Assembly (NCBI GenBank): GCA_937929935.1
Contig: CALFUL010000004.1
Span: forward strand, 186,001-250,000
DNA: 64,000 bases
Direction: 5' to 3'
Source: an uncultured Flavobacteriaceae bacterium
GTDB lineage: Bacteria; Bacteroidota; Bacteroidia; Flavobacteriales; Flavobacteriaceae
Shown piece after piece: positions 7,877 to 17,119 of the stretch. Position 1 is the stretch's first letter; every line of letters starts with the position of its first letter. Below the pieces are notes generated by a model. That model ran no database searches. It was not told where the DNA came from and saw nothing but the letters and a program-made list of their open reading frames with translations. The position numbers and the translations under genes were made by a program.

Positions 7877-9814
7877 TTACAATTCATCTTCACTGAGAAC
7901 AATTAGAAAATCATTTGCTTGAAGCTCAATTTGCATATCCTTATCAGGATTTAAATGCACACCAAAATTCTCTTTTAATGATTTACTCTGATTACCTTTT
8001 CGTATTCCTAAGCAAATTTCATCACGTTGTTGGGCGCAAAAAATAGCGTCAGCAAACGTGAATTTTTGAGGAAAACTATCAAAGTACAAAGTGGCAGGTT
8101 TTACATAGATTTCACTACCATCTTCTGAAAAAATATCATCATAAAACGTTTTAATCAAGGCATCTTCACTAAGCTGAGCTAAAATCATGGTAATCAACTT
8201 GTTACTAATGATAAAATCATCAACATTAGTTTGGGTAATGATTTCTTGGTTCTCAGAATTTAGTACTTGAGTAATAATATGTATGTTACTATAGTCAGTC
8301 ACTAATTTTCTTAATAATAATAGAATAATTAATGTATCTGAATCTATTTTATCAGCCAATTGTTCCTCTGTACTTTGAGAAAGCACCACAATGTTATCAT
8401 AACTTTCAGGGTTTATTTTCTTCAATTGATGAAGGTTCAAAGGGTTCGCATCAATAATATTTATATTGAAGTCTTCATATGACTTTTTAATGTGCTTGAT
8501 TTTCTCAACTAATTCGCCGCTAGGAGCGTTAAACATAATATCGAAATCAGAACCTTCTAGTAAATAGTCAGTAGCCTCATCAATAAATACTTCTGCAACC
8601 TTATGCCATCCTAGAATAAGAATCCGTTTTTTACGCTGTTCAAGTCTATTTTCAATAATGATTTTGTTTTTGTCAGGAAAATAATATTGTTGCCTGTCAA
8701 AAACAATGGTAGAATCATCTTCAGCAAGAATAACAACGGTATCTCCATTTTTTAGTACAGTATCAGTAGGAGGTCTTAAAATGAGTCCGTTTTCTTCAGA
8801 ATAAATTCCTAACGGAATACCGTCTTTCAAATAAAAAGATAGGTCATAGAAATTGGTATTGTTCCATTGCTTAGATCTAAAGTAAATTTCGCACCCATCA
8901 AAAGAAAGGATCTCTTTATAAACTGAATCTAAGCCACTGGTTAGAGAGGTTTGAATTAATAATTTACCCATGATATTCCAGCTGTCAATAGCAATAATAT
9001 TTGGGTCATTAAAGAAGCCAATAATATCTCTTTTTTCTTGGTTGAAAATCTCAGCAACTATAGGTAATTTATTGAGGCCTTCTTGACAAGCAGTAATTGC
9101 CAAAATTGATTTTACTGATTGAATATCACTGCTTATTTTTTTATCTTGTGTAGCACTTTCTGAGCAATTAGATAAAATAATAACCGATTTAGCCGAGGCT
9201 ATGTTTATTCTTTTAAGTTCATTGATATTGGCATAATCACCTTGGGTAGTAATAATTTCGGTGGTTAGTGTTTCGGGTAATCTTTTGGTAATCAAATTAT
9301 CCATCGTTTCCTTATCCACCGAAGAAAGAATAACTACAGAAGCCTTTTTTTCACTCTCATTGGCTAAAATAAGTTCTCTAATGACGTCAACGACTCTTTC
9401 ATTCCATCCTAAAATAACAGTATGCCCGTTTTCAATAACTCTACCGCGACCTTTTCTAAAATCATATAATAGCGTATTTAACGTAGAGGTAATAAAACCA
9501 ATGAGCATTGAAAGTAATATAACACCTGTTAAGCCTGATAAAATGGTCAATATTTTTAAAAAGACAGGAGCCCTATTGTCTTGATTCATATTGCCAGGCG
9601 CTGTCATTTCTAGAAACGTTATCCAAATATCTTTAAAAACATTTCCTGTGTAATTTAAGGTAGGAAAGAGGTGTATAATCAATAACCGTAACCCCACTAA
9701 AATAACAAATGAAGCTAAAAATAAAACAAGAAGACTTTTAAAAATTGAAGACCCTCCTTTACTTAAAAAGCGTTCAGCTTTATACGCAATGCGCTCTTGA
9801 AAAGTATGTTTCAT
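7877..9814 (-). CDS. CASTOR/POLLUX-like ion channel with RCK-type domains
   Basis: A 645-residue membrane protein with an N-terminal pore module and two tandem Rossmann-like regulatory domains. Hydrophobic segments lie at about 24-48 and 88-112, with a pore-loop-like stretch (WITFLEMTAPGN) between them. HTVILGWNERVVDVIRELI (about 131-149) starts the first TrkA-N-like domain; KKRILILGWHKVAEVFIDEA (about 393-412) starts the second. This arrangement and the ILGW motifs are typical of the CASTOR/POLLUX group, known as cation channels in plants and widespread but little studied in bacteria. There is no TVGYG potassium filter, so ion selectivity is open. It neighbours other ion-handling genes. Confidence 0.82.
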   Translation of the reverse strand: MKHTFQERIAYKAERFLSKGGSSIFKSLLVLFLASFVILVGLRLLIIHLFPTLNYTGNVFKDIWITFLEMTAPGNMNQDNRAPVFLKILTILSGLTGVILLSMLIGFITSTLNTLLYDFRKGRGRVIENGHTVILGWNERVVDVIRELILANESEKKASVVILSSVDKETMDNLITKRLPETLTTEIITTQGDYANINELKRINIASAKSVIILSNCSESATQDKKISSDIQSVKSILAITACQEGLNKLPIVAEIFNQEKRDIIGFFNDPNIIAIDSWNIMGKLLIQTSLTSGLDSVYKEILSFDGCEIYFRSKQWNNTNFYDLSFYLKDGIPLGIYSEENGLILRPPTDTVLKNGDTVVILAEDDSTIVFDRQQYYFPDKNKIIIENRLEQRKKRILILGWHKVAEVFIDEATDYLLEGSDFDIMFNAPSGELVEKIKHIKKSYEDFNINIIDANPLNLHQLKKINPESYDNIVVLSQSTEEQLADKIDSDTLIILLLLRKLVTDYSNIHIITQVLNSENQEIITQTNVDDFIISNKLITMILAQLSEDALIKTFYDDIFSEDGSEIYVKPATLYFDSFPQKFTFADAIFCAQQRDEICLGIRKGNQSKSLKENFGVHLNPDKDMQIELQANDFLIVLSEDEL

Positions 9815-9850
9815 GAGGTTGGTTTTTAGTACTTCTTTTGTAAAAGTAAA

Positions 9851-10477
9851 TTAATTCATGTTTTCAATGAATTCGCTAAGAATACCTTTGTAGTGTGCAG
9901 AAGACATTTCCATTATTTTACTCATATTCAAAATCATTTCTTTTTCTGAATCGTCAAAATGACCATCAGAGAAAGCGACTGCTAAGGCACATTTTATTAA
10001 CACTTCTTTACCGTGCTCATTTAATGATGGCCCAACATGTTTGAGATAAGTTGAAATATCACTATTATCTTTTTCTACCTCTTTAATGTATACATCTAAT
10101 TCAGCGGCAGTCATATCATTATGACCAAATTTATTGATGATTTGTAAAACAGCAACCTTTTCTTTTTCATCAATTATACCATCAGCGAGCATGATCTTAA
10201 CCATGACATGTCTTATCGCTTTTTCATACATAGCCATAAAAGCTTGCTTATCGCCAGAAGGCTGATTATTTATAACTCGGAGTATGAACGTGCCTTTACA
10301 ATGGCCGCATTCAACGTATTCGCCTTTATTACCTAATGGAATTAATGGGATAAAATACAGGGTAAAAAATTGAGTTACTTTTCGGTGTCTGTAATCTCTA
10401 TTAGTTTCGCATTGCGGGCAGTTAAACTGACCTTTTGCTTTGGTTGTTTTAACTCCTCTTGTTCCAAAAATTATCAT
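9851..10477 (-). CDS. Zinc-ribbon plus TerB-like domain protein
   Basis: A 208-residue protein. The N-terminus holds a zinc ribbon (CPQC at about 19-22, CGHC at about 57-60) followed by a short hydrophobic segment (FFTLYFIPLIPLG lies between the Cys pairs). The C-terminal 120 residues have a TerB-like all-helical pattern with acidic motifs (IKIMLADGIIDEKEK-type and AVAFSDGHFDDSEKEMI). TerB domains bind metals and occur in tellurite- and stress-related proteins. The function here is unknown. Its position beside a CASTOR/POLLUX-like channel (36-nt gap, same strand) suggests co-expression. Confidence 0.72.
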   Translation of the reverse strand: MIIFGTRGVKTTKAKGQFNCPQCETNRDYRHRKVTQFFTLYFIPLIPLGNKGEYVECGHCKGTFILRVINNQPSGDKQAFMAMYEKAIRHVMVKIMLADGIIDEKEKVAVLQIINKFGHNDMTAAELDVYIKEVEKDNSDISTYLKHVGPSLNEHGKEVLIKCALAVAFSDGHFDDSEKEMILNMSKIMEMSSAHYKGILSEFIENMN

Positions 10478-10726
10478 AGGTGGCTTTTTAGTTCGTATAA
10501 AACTACTAAAACAAACGAATACCCCTACTTCTTATTGTCAGTTTTATAAAATGATTTTAAATGAATCTTTGCTTTTTCGAGATTTCTGCAAACAGTTAAT
10601 AAACCAATAGTACTTATTCTTTAGATTTTTAGGTGCTGCTGCATACTTATAACTTGAATGTATGCGTTAATTGCGCAGGCATTTGTATTTTTGCTATATA
10701 ATAATTTATCTCATTAAAATAAGACT

Positions 10727-12133
10727 ATGAGTCAATACGATGTAACTGTTATAGGTTCTGGGCCCGGTGGATATGTTGCTGCAATACGTTGCGCACAATT
10801 AGGTATGAAAACCGCAATCATTGAAAAATATAGTACGCTAGGGGGTACATGCCTTAATGTAGGATGTATTCCGTCTAAAGCATTACTTGATTCTTCACAC
10901 CATTATGAAGATGCTGTGAAGCATTTTGAAGAGCACGGAATTGAAATACCTGGAGAAGTAAAAGTCAATCTTGAGAAAATGATTGCCCGTAAGCAAGGTG
11001 TGGTTGATATGACTACCAAGGGAATTCAGTTTTTGATGGATAAAAATAAAATTGAGGTGTTTGAAGGTGTCGGAAGTTTTAAAGATGCCACACATATTTC
11101 AATCAAAAAAGGAAAGAACAAAGCAGAAATAATTGAAACCAAAAACGTAATTATTGCGACTGGTTCAAAACCTTCAACGCTGCCTTTTATTAAATTAGAT
11201 AAAGAACGTATCATTACTTCAACTGAAGCCTTGAAGCTGAAAGAAATTCCGAAACACATGATCATCATTGGTGGTGGTGTTATTGGTTTAGAATTGGGTC
11301 AGGTGTATAAAAGATTGGGTGCTGAGGTTACTGTGGTTGAATATCAAGATAGAATTATTCCTACCATGGATGCTGCCCTTTCAAAAGAACTAATGAAGGC
11401 AATGAAAAAGCAAAAAGTAAAATTTGCACTTTCTCATGGCGTGAAATCTGTAGAAAGAAAAGGTAAGGAAATCATTGTAAAGGCTGATAATAAAAAAGGA
11501 GAAGAAGTGATTTTCAAAGGCGATTATTGCTTAGTGGCAGTTGGGCGTTCAGCATATACTGAAGGATTAAACCTTAAAGCTGCTGGAATCGAATCTGAAG
11601 AAAGAGGTAGAATTGCGGTAAATGCACATTTACAAACCAATGTCTCAAATATATATGCCATTGGCGATGTGATTAAAGGTGCTATGTTGGCGCACAAGGC
11701 TGAGGAAGAAGGAACTGTTGTTGCTGAAACTTTAGCAGGACAAAAACCACATATTGACTACAATTTGATACCTGGTGTTGTATACACATGGCCAGAGGTT
11801 GCGGCAGTTGGTAAAACAGAAGAACAATTAAAAGAATCTGGCGTGGCGTATAAAGTGGGTCAGTTTCCGATGCGTGCTTTAGGGCGTGCCCGAGCTAGTA
11901 TGGATATTGATGGCTTTGTTAAAATTTTAGCCGATGAAAAAACTGATGAAGTTCTTGGCGTTCATATGATTGGTGCGCGTTGTGCTGATTTAATTTCTGA
12001 AGCGGTAACAGCGATGGAATTTAGAGCTTCTGCTGAAGATATTGCAAGAATGAGTCATGCACACCCAACCTATAGTGAAGCGATAAAAGAAGCGGCTTTA
12101 GCGGCTACTGATAATAGAGCGTTGCACATTTAG
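10727..12133 (+). CDS. lpdA: Dihydrolipoyl dehydrogenase
   Basis: A 468-residue FAD enzyme that reoxidises dihydrolipoamide in pyruvate, 2-oxoglutarate or branched-chain 2-oxoacid dehydrogenase complexes and the glycine cleavage system. It has the N-terminal FAD site VIGSGPGGYVAAI, the redox disulfide GGTCLNVGCIPSKALL (about 38-53), the NAD-binding IIIGGGVIGLELGQVY (about 180-195), the second FAD motif IYAIGDVIKGAMLAHKAEEEG and the catalytic HAHPTYSEAIKEAAL near the C-terminus. Length is standard. It stands alone, so the complex it serves cannot be told from context. A possible -7 box TATTTTTG lies at 10686-10693 without a clear -33. Confidence 0.97.
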   Translation: MSQYDVTVIGSGPGGYVAAIRCAQLGMKTAIIEKYSTLGGTCLNVGCIPSKALLDSSHHYEDAVKHFEEHGIEIPGEVKVNLEKMIARKQGVVDMTTKGIQFLMDKNKIEVFEGVGSFKDATHISIKKGKNKAEIIETKNVIIATGSKPSTLPFIKLDKERIITSTEALKLKEIPKHMIIIGGGVIGLELGQVYKRLGAEVTVVEYQDRIIPTMDAALSKELMKAMKKQKVKFALSHGVKSVERKGKEIIVKADNKKGEEVIFKGDYCLVAVGRSAYTEGLNLKAAGIESEERGRIAVNAHLQTNVSNIYAIGDVIKGAMLAHKAEEEGTVVAETLAGQKPHIDYNLIPGVVYTWPEVAAVGKTEEQLKESGVAYKVGQFPMRALGRARASMDIDGFVKILADEKTDEVLGVHMIGARCADLISEAVTAMEFRASAEDIARMSHAHPTYSEAIKEAALAATDNRALHI

Positions 12134-12205
12134 ACTAAAATTGTTCGATAATTTTTCAATTGCATTGGTTTGCTTTTGTTGAATAATGTAATCTGCTATT
12201 ATAAT

Positions 12206-12235
12206 AAAAAAGGCTGTCAATTGACAGCCTTTTTC
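12206..12235. terminator. Bidirectional rho-independent terminator
   Basis: A perfect palindrome AGGCTGTCAATTGACAGCCT (12211-12230) is flanked by A-run on the left and T-run on the right. It can terminate lpdA from the left and the convergent CDGSH gene from the right. Confidence 0.9.
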
Positions 12236-12237
12236 TT

Positions 12238-12468
12238 TTATGCTTTATGAGAACCATCGCAAAAGGGCGGATTCTTTGTCAATTTACACGTACATAAATA
12301 AGCCTTCTTACTTTCTTCAGCAACAAATGATAATGGGGGCGTTGCTTTTTCAGCACGATGCGAACCGTCACAAAAAGGCTGATTTGTACTGTGGCTGCAT
12401 GTGCACCATGAATACTTTTTGTCTTTTTCTAAATCGCAAGCGATTGGGGTATATTTTGTTTCACTCAT
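12238..12468 (-). CDS. Two-CDGSH iron-sulfur domain protein
   Basis: A 76-residue protein made of two tandem CDGSH zinc-finger-like iron-sulfur motifs: CTCSHSTNQPFCDGSH (about 23-38) and CTCKLTKNPPFCDGSH (about 59-74). Each C-x-C...CDGxH set can bind one [2Fe-2S] cluster, as in mitoNEET-related proteins of the double-CDGSH bacterial type. It has no signal peptide or membrane segment, so it is cytosolic. The role is probably redox or cluster transfer, but is not established for this group. It is a single-gene unit between terminators and convergent genes. Confidence 0.9.
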   Translation of the reverse strand: MSETKYTPIACDLEKDKKYSWCTCSHSTNQPFCDGSHRAEKATPPLSFVAEESKKAYLCTCKLTKNPPFCDGSHKA

Positions 12469-12529
12469 CTTTCCTATTTTATTTGACTCTAAAAATAGCT
12501 TAAACTTTTAGATCAAAATAATCAAGATG

Positions 12530-13639
12530 CTAGTTTTTAACCAATCCAAATAGACGCTTTGTAAACGATTTGAGAAATGCTTTGATCGCAATCTTATTTT
12601 TTTCATAGCGAAGAGCTAAAAATGAACAGACGATTATAAAAACTAATGCCCCTAAAAGGGCTTGCGTCCAATTTAAAGAATGATTGAAGTGTCGGTATAG
12701 TCCTTGGCCTGTAAAACTTCCGTAAAGAATGATAAAATGAATAACATAGATCGATAAGGTGCTTTGACCAATTTTCAAGAAGGTAGTATTTCTTATATAA
12801 TTTCTGCAGCCCATGAATAGCGCAAAAATGATAAGCACATCGCCAAGGCGAATGAATAGGTAATTGTTTTTACTTATCGAGTCAAATAGTTGAATATCAG
12901 TTATTTCATATAGTGTAACACATGCCTCTGAAGAAATAAAAATTAGAAAAAGACCTACTAAAACCGAAATTGAAATAGCTGCAGGGTATAGGTTTTTATA
13001 GGTTTTATAGGTATTAAATAAGAGCGATATGAATGCGCCAAAAGCAGCATAACCAAACCACGGAATTATAGTGAAAACTGACCCGTAGTACTGCGTAATA
13101 TAATTAGCTGCGGCAGTAGGTAGCATTTCAAATGGCTGATCTGCATACAAAGGTTCAAAGGTAAATAGCAACACACCAGCACTTAAAAGCACTATTGCAA
13201 ATATGGTTTTACTCAATTTGTAAAATGCTAAATAAGCAATTAGAATAAAAATAATAGAGAGGCCAATACAGTGAAGTACATCAACTAACAAGAAAGCGTC
13301 ATAAAGTTTACCCGCCAGTAATCCGCCTAAATTCAATCTCAAAAGATAGGCGATGACCAAAAGTTCGAGTCCGCGCTTGAACCCTTTTTTTACTCTGGGG
13401 TTATTAAAACCCATTTGAGGCACACGAACAAGTAAATACGTAAAGATAAAGCCTGAAACCGTAAAAAATACTGGGGCTGTCATGCCTCTAAAATATTTCC
13501 ATGTCGTAAAAAGAAGGTCGTTTTCATCATGAAAACGAGTATCGAGTAAGCTATCAATAAAGTGACCCTGCAGCATCATTAAAATGGCCCAAGCTCTTAT
13601 GGCATCAATAAAAAATAAACGACTTGACTTTTTATGCAA
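12530..13639 (-). CDS. DUF1624/heparan-glucosaminide acetyltransferase-like membrane protein
   Basis: A 369-residue polytopic membrane protein with about ten hydrophobic segments. The N-terminus (RLFFIDAIRAWAILMMLQGHFIDSLL) and FRGMTAPVFFTVSGFIFTYLL match the DUF1624 / heparan-alpha-glucosaminide N-acetyltransferase group within the acyltransferase 3-like superfamily. Members move acetyl groups across membranes onto sugars. The substrate here is unknown. It is divergent from tilS with a 129-nt gap. A cationic C-terminal tail (KAFLKSFTKRLFGLVKN) is probably cytosolic. Confidence 0.75.
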   Translation of the reverse strand: MHKKSSRLFFIDAIRAWAILMMLQGHFIDSLLDTRFHDENDLLFTTWKYFRGMTAPVFFTVSGFIFTYLLVRVPQMGFNNPRVKKGFKRGLELLVIAYLLRLNLGGLLAGKLYDAFLLVDVLHCIGLSIIFILIAYLAFYKLSKTIFAIVLLSAGVLLFTFEPLYADQPFEMLPTAAANYITQYYGSVFTIIPWFGYAAFGAFISLLFNTYKTYKNLYPAAISISVLVGLFLIFISSEACVTLYEITDIQLFDSISKNNYLFIRLGDVLIIFALFMGCRNYIRNTTFLKIGQSTLSIYVIHFIILYGSFTGQGLYRHFNHSLNWTQALLGALVFIIVCSFLALRYEKNKIAIKAFLKSFTKRLFGLVKN

Positions 13640-13731
13640 TGTGCTAACTTTGTTGGTTGGTTATTATTTGAAGTAATTCTACTACTCCAAAAGAACAAAA
13701 TTAGCTAAAATCTATTTGAAAGACTTCTATT

Positions 13732-13764
13732 TTGACAGAAGCAATTGATAACTTAGTACCTTTG
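13732..13764 (+). promoter_or_regulatory. Promoter overlapping the tilS start
   Basis: TTG at 13732-13734, 22-nt spacer, TACCTTTG at 13757-13764 fits the Bacteroidota consensus. Transcription would start at about 13769-13771, on or next to the GTG start of tilS, implying a leaderless or near-leaderless message. Confidence 0.4.
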
Positions 13765-13768
13765 AAGC

Positions 13769-15076
13769 GTGTTAACCGAATTTAAATTACATATTAAAAC
13801 CCATTTTGAACTCCTACATCAAAAGCCTTTTCTTTTGGCATGCAGTGGTGGGTTAGATAGTGTAGTTTTAGCACATTTATGTGAGCAGTCAAAATTAGAT
13901 TTTCATGTTGCTCATTGTAATTTTAATTTAAGGGACGCCGAAAGTGATGGCGATGCACTTTTTACAGAAAAATTGTCGCAATTACTGAACAAAAAATATT
14001 ACACAACTAGCTTTAATACAATTAATTATGTAAATAAAAATAAAGTTTCTATTGAAATGGCTGCTCGCAAACTACGTTACGATTGGTTTGCTAAAATTAT
14101 GGCTAAAAACGGACTTGATATTTTGGTTACAGCGCATCATGCTGATGATGATTTAGAAACCTTTTTAATCAACCTTTCTAGAGGTACAGGTATTGACGGG
14201 TTAAAAGGAATTCCGGCAAAAACAGCTACTATTTTTAGACCCTTATTACCGTTTACTCAAGAAGAGATTCTACAATTTGCTAAAAAGGAAAATATAGCGT
14301 GGCGTGAAGATAGTTCTAATCAAGATACGGTTCATCTGAGAAATCAAATACGTCATGAGGTGGTGCCTGAATTGAAAAAAATTGGTCCAGCTTTTTTGAA
14401 AAACTTCAAAAAAACACAAGAATATTTGACTGATTCAAAAGCTATTCTTGATAATCATGCTGAGGCTTTGAAATCGAGATTGTTTCAGCAAAAAAACGGA
14501 CTCATACATATTTACATTGAAGATTTGAACGCGCTAAGGCCGCAAAAAGCCTATCTGCACTTACTTCTTAAAGAGTATGGTTTTAAAGCGTGGAATGATA
14601 TTTCAACGCTTTTAACGAGTAATAGTGGTAAAGAGGTTCGCTCTAAAACGCACAGATTATTAAAAGATAGAACTAGTTTGATTTTAGAAGAATTGCAAAC
14701 TAAAAGCGACGAAAGTTACGTTATTGAAGAAAGACAAGAAAGTGTAGAAGCCCCAATAAAAATGACCCTTGACTGGGTTGATGAGGTTGGGCTTACCGCA
14801 AACAATACCTTGTATGTAGATAAAGATTCGTTAAAATTCCCTCTTGTCCTGCGTAAATGGAAAAAAGGAGATTATTTTTATCCCTTAGGAATGAAAGGAA
14901 AGAAGAAGCTTTCTAAGTATTTCAAAGATGAAAAAATTGATGTCATTTCTAAAGACAAGCAATGGTTGCTTTGTTCTGGCGATGACATTGTTTGGGTGGT
15001 AGGCAAGCGAACTGATGAAAGGTTCAAGGTTACTGCAACAACAAAGAAAATATTATGCCTAACATGTACAGAATAA
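13769..15076 (+). CDS. tilS: tRNA(Ile)-lysidine synthetase
   Basis: A 435-residue N-type ATP pyrophosphatase that converts C34 of the AUA-reading tRNA-Ile to lysidine using lysine and ATP. The PP-loop ACSGGLDSVVLAHL lies at about 24-37. HCNFNLRDAESDGDALF and TAHHADDDLETFLINLSRGTGIDGL are TilS signatures, and the C-terminal TilS domain (FPLVLRKWKKGDYFYPLGMKGKKKLSKYFKDEKID) is intact. The start is GTG at 13769; no ATG precedes the PP-loop in frame. The 3' end overlaps the next gene by up to 22 nt. Confidence 0.95.
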   Translation: MLTEFKLHIKTHFELLHQKPFLLACSGGLDSVVLAHLCEQSKLDFHVAHCNFNLRDAESDGDALFTEKLSQLLNKKYYTTSFNTINYVNKNKVSIEMAARKLRYDWFAKIMAKNGLDILVTAHHADDDLETFLINLSRGTGIDGLKGIPAKTATIFRPLLPFTQEEILQFAKKENIAWREDSSNQDTVHLRNQIRHEVVPELKKIGPAFLKNFKKTQEYLTDSKAILDNHAEALKSRLFQQKNGLIHIYIEDLNALRPQKAYLHLLLKEYGFKAWNDISTLLTSNSGKEVRSKTHRLLKDRTSLILEELQTKSDESYVIEERQESVEAPIKMTLDWVDEVGLTANNTLYVDKDSLKFPLVLRKWKKGDYFYPLGMKGKKKLSKYFKDEKIDVISKDKQWLLCSGDDIVWVVGKRTDERFKVTATTKKILCLTCTE

Positions 15077-17043
15077 AACAACTTTTTCTCAGTCTATTTT
15101 TCTTTTTTGGTTTAGCAACTTTTGCCCAAACTGCTGACGAACCTGTGAAATGGTCACAAGAATTACATGACCTTGGTAATGATGAATACGAACTGACCTT
15201 TAAAGCTGCTATTTTTGAAGGTTGGCACGTTTACTCTCAACATACACCTGATGATGGGCCATTAAAAACTGAATTTACATTTAAAGAAGTTGGTAATGCG
15301 TATGAACTTGTAGGAGCGGCAGAAGAAAGTAAAACCGTCACAGAATTTAGCGATGCTTTTGGTGTAGATGAAATCTATTTTAAAGATGAGGCGATTTTTA
15401 CCCAACGTATCAAAGTGCTTAATAAAGAATTAAAACAGATAGACATTAATCTGTTTTATCAGGCTTGTGAAGATGTTTGTATTAATCAAGATTATGACTT
15501 TACATTTGTTTTAGATGGTGGTGAGGCTAAATTAAGTACAAAGACCGTTGATGCCCGAAGTTTAGCCATGACTGAGGCTTTAAAACTTGATTTAAAAAAC
15601 AAAGCTCTTTTGACGCAAGGCGTTGAGGAACTTGATAGTGATTCAGGGCTTTGGGGTATTTTTGGTTTAGGTTTTTTAGGCGGATTAATAGCCTTACTAA
15701 CTCCATGTGTTTTTCCAATGATACCGTTGACGGTTTCATTTTTTACAAAACAATCAGAGAATAGATCTAAAGGAATTTTTAATGCCCTTTTATATGGCTT
15801 TTTTATTGTTTTGATATATTTCTTACTGAGTTTGCCCTTCCATTTATTTGATTCCATCGACTCGCAAATACTCAACACCATAGCCACAAACTCTTGGTTA
15901 AACATTGGGTTCTTTGTCATCTTTATCTTTTTCGCCTTTTCATTCTTTGGCTATTATGAGTTAACCTTACCAAGTTCTTGGGGAAATAAAATGGATTCAG
16001 CCTCAAGTAAAATAGGAGGTTCAATAGGCATCTTTTTCATGGCATTAACCTTAGCCATTGTTTCTTTCTCATGTACGGGTCCTATTCTAGGATTATTGTT
16101 AGGCGGCACTGTGCTTTCTGAAGGCGATTTAGCCACCAACCTTTCAGCGGCTATTACTGGTTTTGGTTTTGCCTTGGCATTGCCATTTGCACTTTTTGCA
16201 TTGTTTCCGTCATGGTTAAATTCGCTACCCAAGTCTGGTGGGTGGATGACTACGGTCAAAGTAGTTTTAGGTTTTGTTGAATTAGCTTTCGCTTTTAAAT
16301 TCTTATCTAACGCTGATTTAGTTGGGCATTGGGGTATTTTAAAAAGAGAAATATTCATAGGTATTTGGTTGCTTTTAGCACTTTTATTGACCTTGTATTT
16401 ATTCGGAGTGTTTAGATTTCCGCATGACGGCCCCAAACAAAAACTAGCTACGGGCAGAAAATTAACGGGAGTACTTAGCTTGCTCTTTTCTGTTTATTTA
16501 GGCTTAGGACTTGCTCAGGTAACTGATATGAAATTGTTGAGTGGTTTGTTGCCGCCAGACTTTTATAGTGTTTATGAGAAAGAGAGTGATTGCCCCTTAG
16601 GCCTAGATTGTTATAAAGATTTTGAAACCGGACTGCAAGAAGCCAAAAAACAGAATAAACCAATTTTATTAGATTTTACCGGATGGGCCTGCGCCAATTG
16701 CCGTAAAATGGAAGAAAACGTATGGAGCGAGGCTGAAATATTCGCAATCATCAACGAGGAATACATCCTAATATCGCTCTATGTTGACGACCGCAAGGCG
16801 CTTTCATCCGAAGAACAATTCAACTTTCAATATGAATCAGGTCGTATTAAAACCATGGAAACCATAGGGGAGAAGTGGGGTACATTTCAAACCATAAATT
16901 TCAATGCCGCCTCACAACCTTATTATGTTTTACTTTCTCCTGATTTAGAAGTTTTGAATTCAGCTATTCAATCTACAGATGCTGAAACCTATTTAGACTG
17001 GCTAAATACTGGGTTACAGAACTTTATTAAAACAAAGAACTAA
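15055..17043 (+). CDS. dsbD: DsbD-like thiol:disulfide interchange protein
   Basis: A 662-residue membrane reductase that carries electrons from cytosolic thioredoxin to periplasmic thiols. An N-terminal signal peptide ends near TFAQ, and a DsbD-alpha-like domain follows (about 25-150, with C..C in YQACEDVCINQDYDF). The transmembrane core at about 195-500 includes GLIALLTPCVFPMIPLTVSFF and SCTGPILGLLLGG, each with the conserved Cys. A C-terminal thioredoxin-like domain carries WACANCRKMEENVW (CxxC, about 545-558). The in-frame ATG at 15064 (MYRIKQLF) is an equally good start. It overlaps tilS, so the two are probably co-transcribed. Confidence 0.93.
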   Translation: MPNMYRIKQLFLSLFFFFGLATFAQTADEPVKWSQELHDLGNDEYELTFKAAIFEGWHVYSQHTPDDGPLKTEFTFKEVGNAYELVGAAEESKTVTEFSDAFGVDEIYFKDEAIFTQRIKVLNKELKQIDINLFYQACEDVCINQDYDFTFVLDGGEAKLSTKTVDARSLAMTEALKLDLKNKALLTQGVEELDSDSGLWGIFGLGFLGGLIALLTPCVFPMIPLTVSFFTKQSENRSKGIFNALLYGFFIVLIYFLLSLPFHLFDSIDSQILNTIATNSWLNIGFFVIFIFFAFSFFGYYELTLPSSWGNKMDSASSKIGGSIGIFFMALTLAIVSFSCTGPILGLLLGGTVLSEGDLATNLSAAITGFGFALALPFALFALFPSWLNSLPKSGGWMTTVKVVLGFVELAFAFKFLSNADLVGHWGILKREIFIGIWLLLALLLTLYLFGVFRFPHDGPKQKLATGRKLTGVLSLLFSVYLGLGLAQVTDMKLLSGLLPPDFYSVYEKESDCPLGLDCYKDFETGLQEAKKQNKPILLDFTGWACANCRKMEENVWSEAEIFAIINEEYILISLYVDDRKALSSEEQFNFQYESGRIKTMETIGEKWGTFQTINFNAASQPYYVLLSPDLEVLNSAIQSTDAETYLDWLNTGLQNFIKTKN

Positions 17044-17119
17044 AAGTTTAGAATCTCTATAAGAACATTCTTTTATTATTCTTCAAATAGCCATATCTTT
17101 TACTGCAAAAGATGCTATT

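Noticed and set aside
12240-12503. 87-residue plus-strand ORF over the CDGSH gene
   Set aside because: It is antisense to a clearly conserved two-CDGSH gene and begins in the terminator; its protein shows no family pattern.
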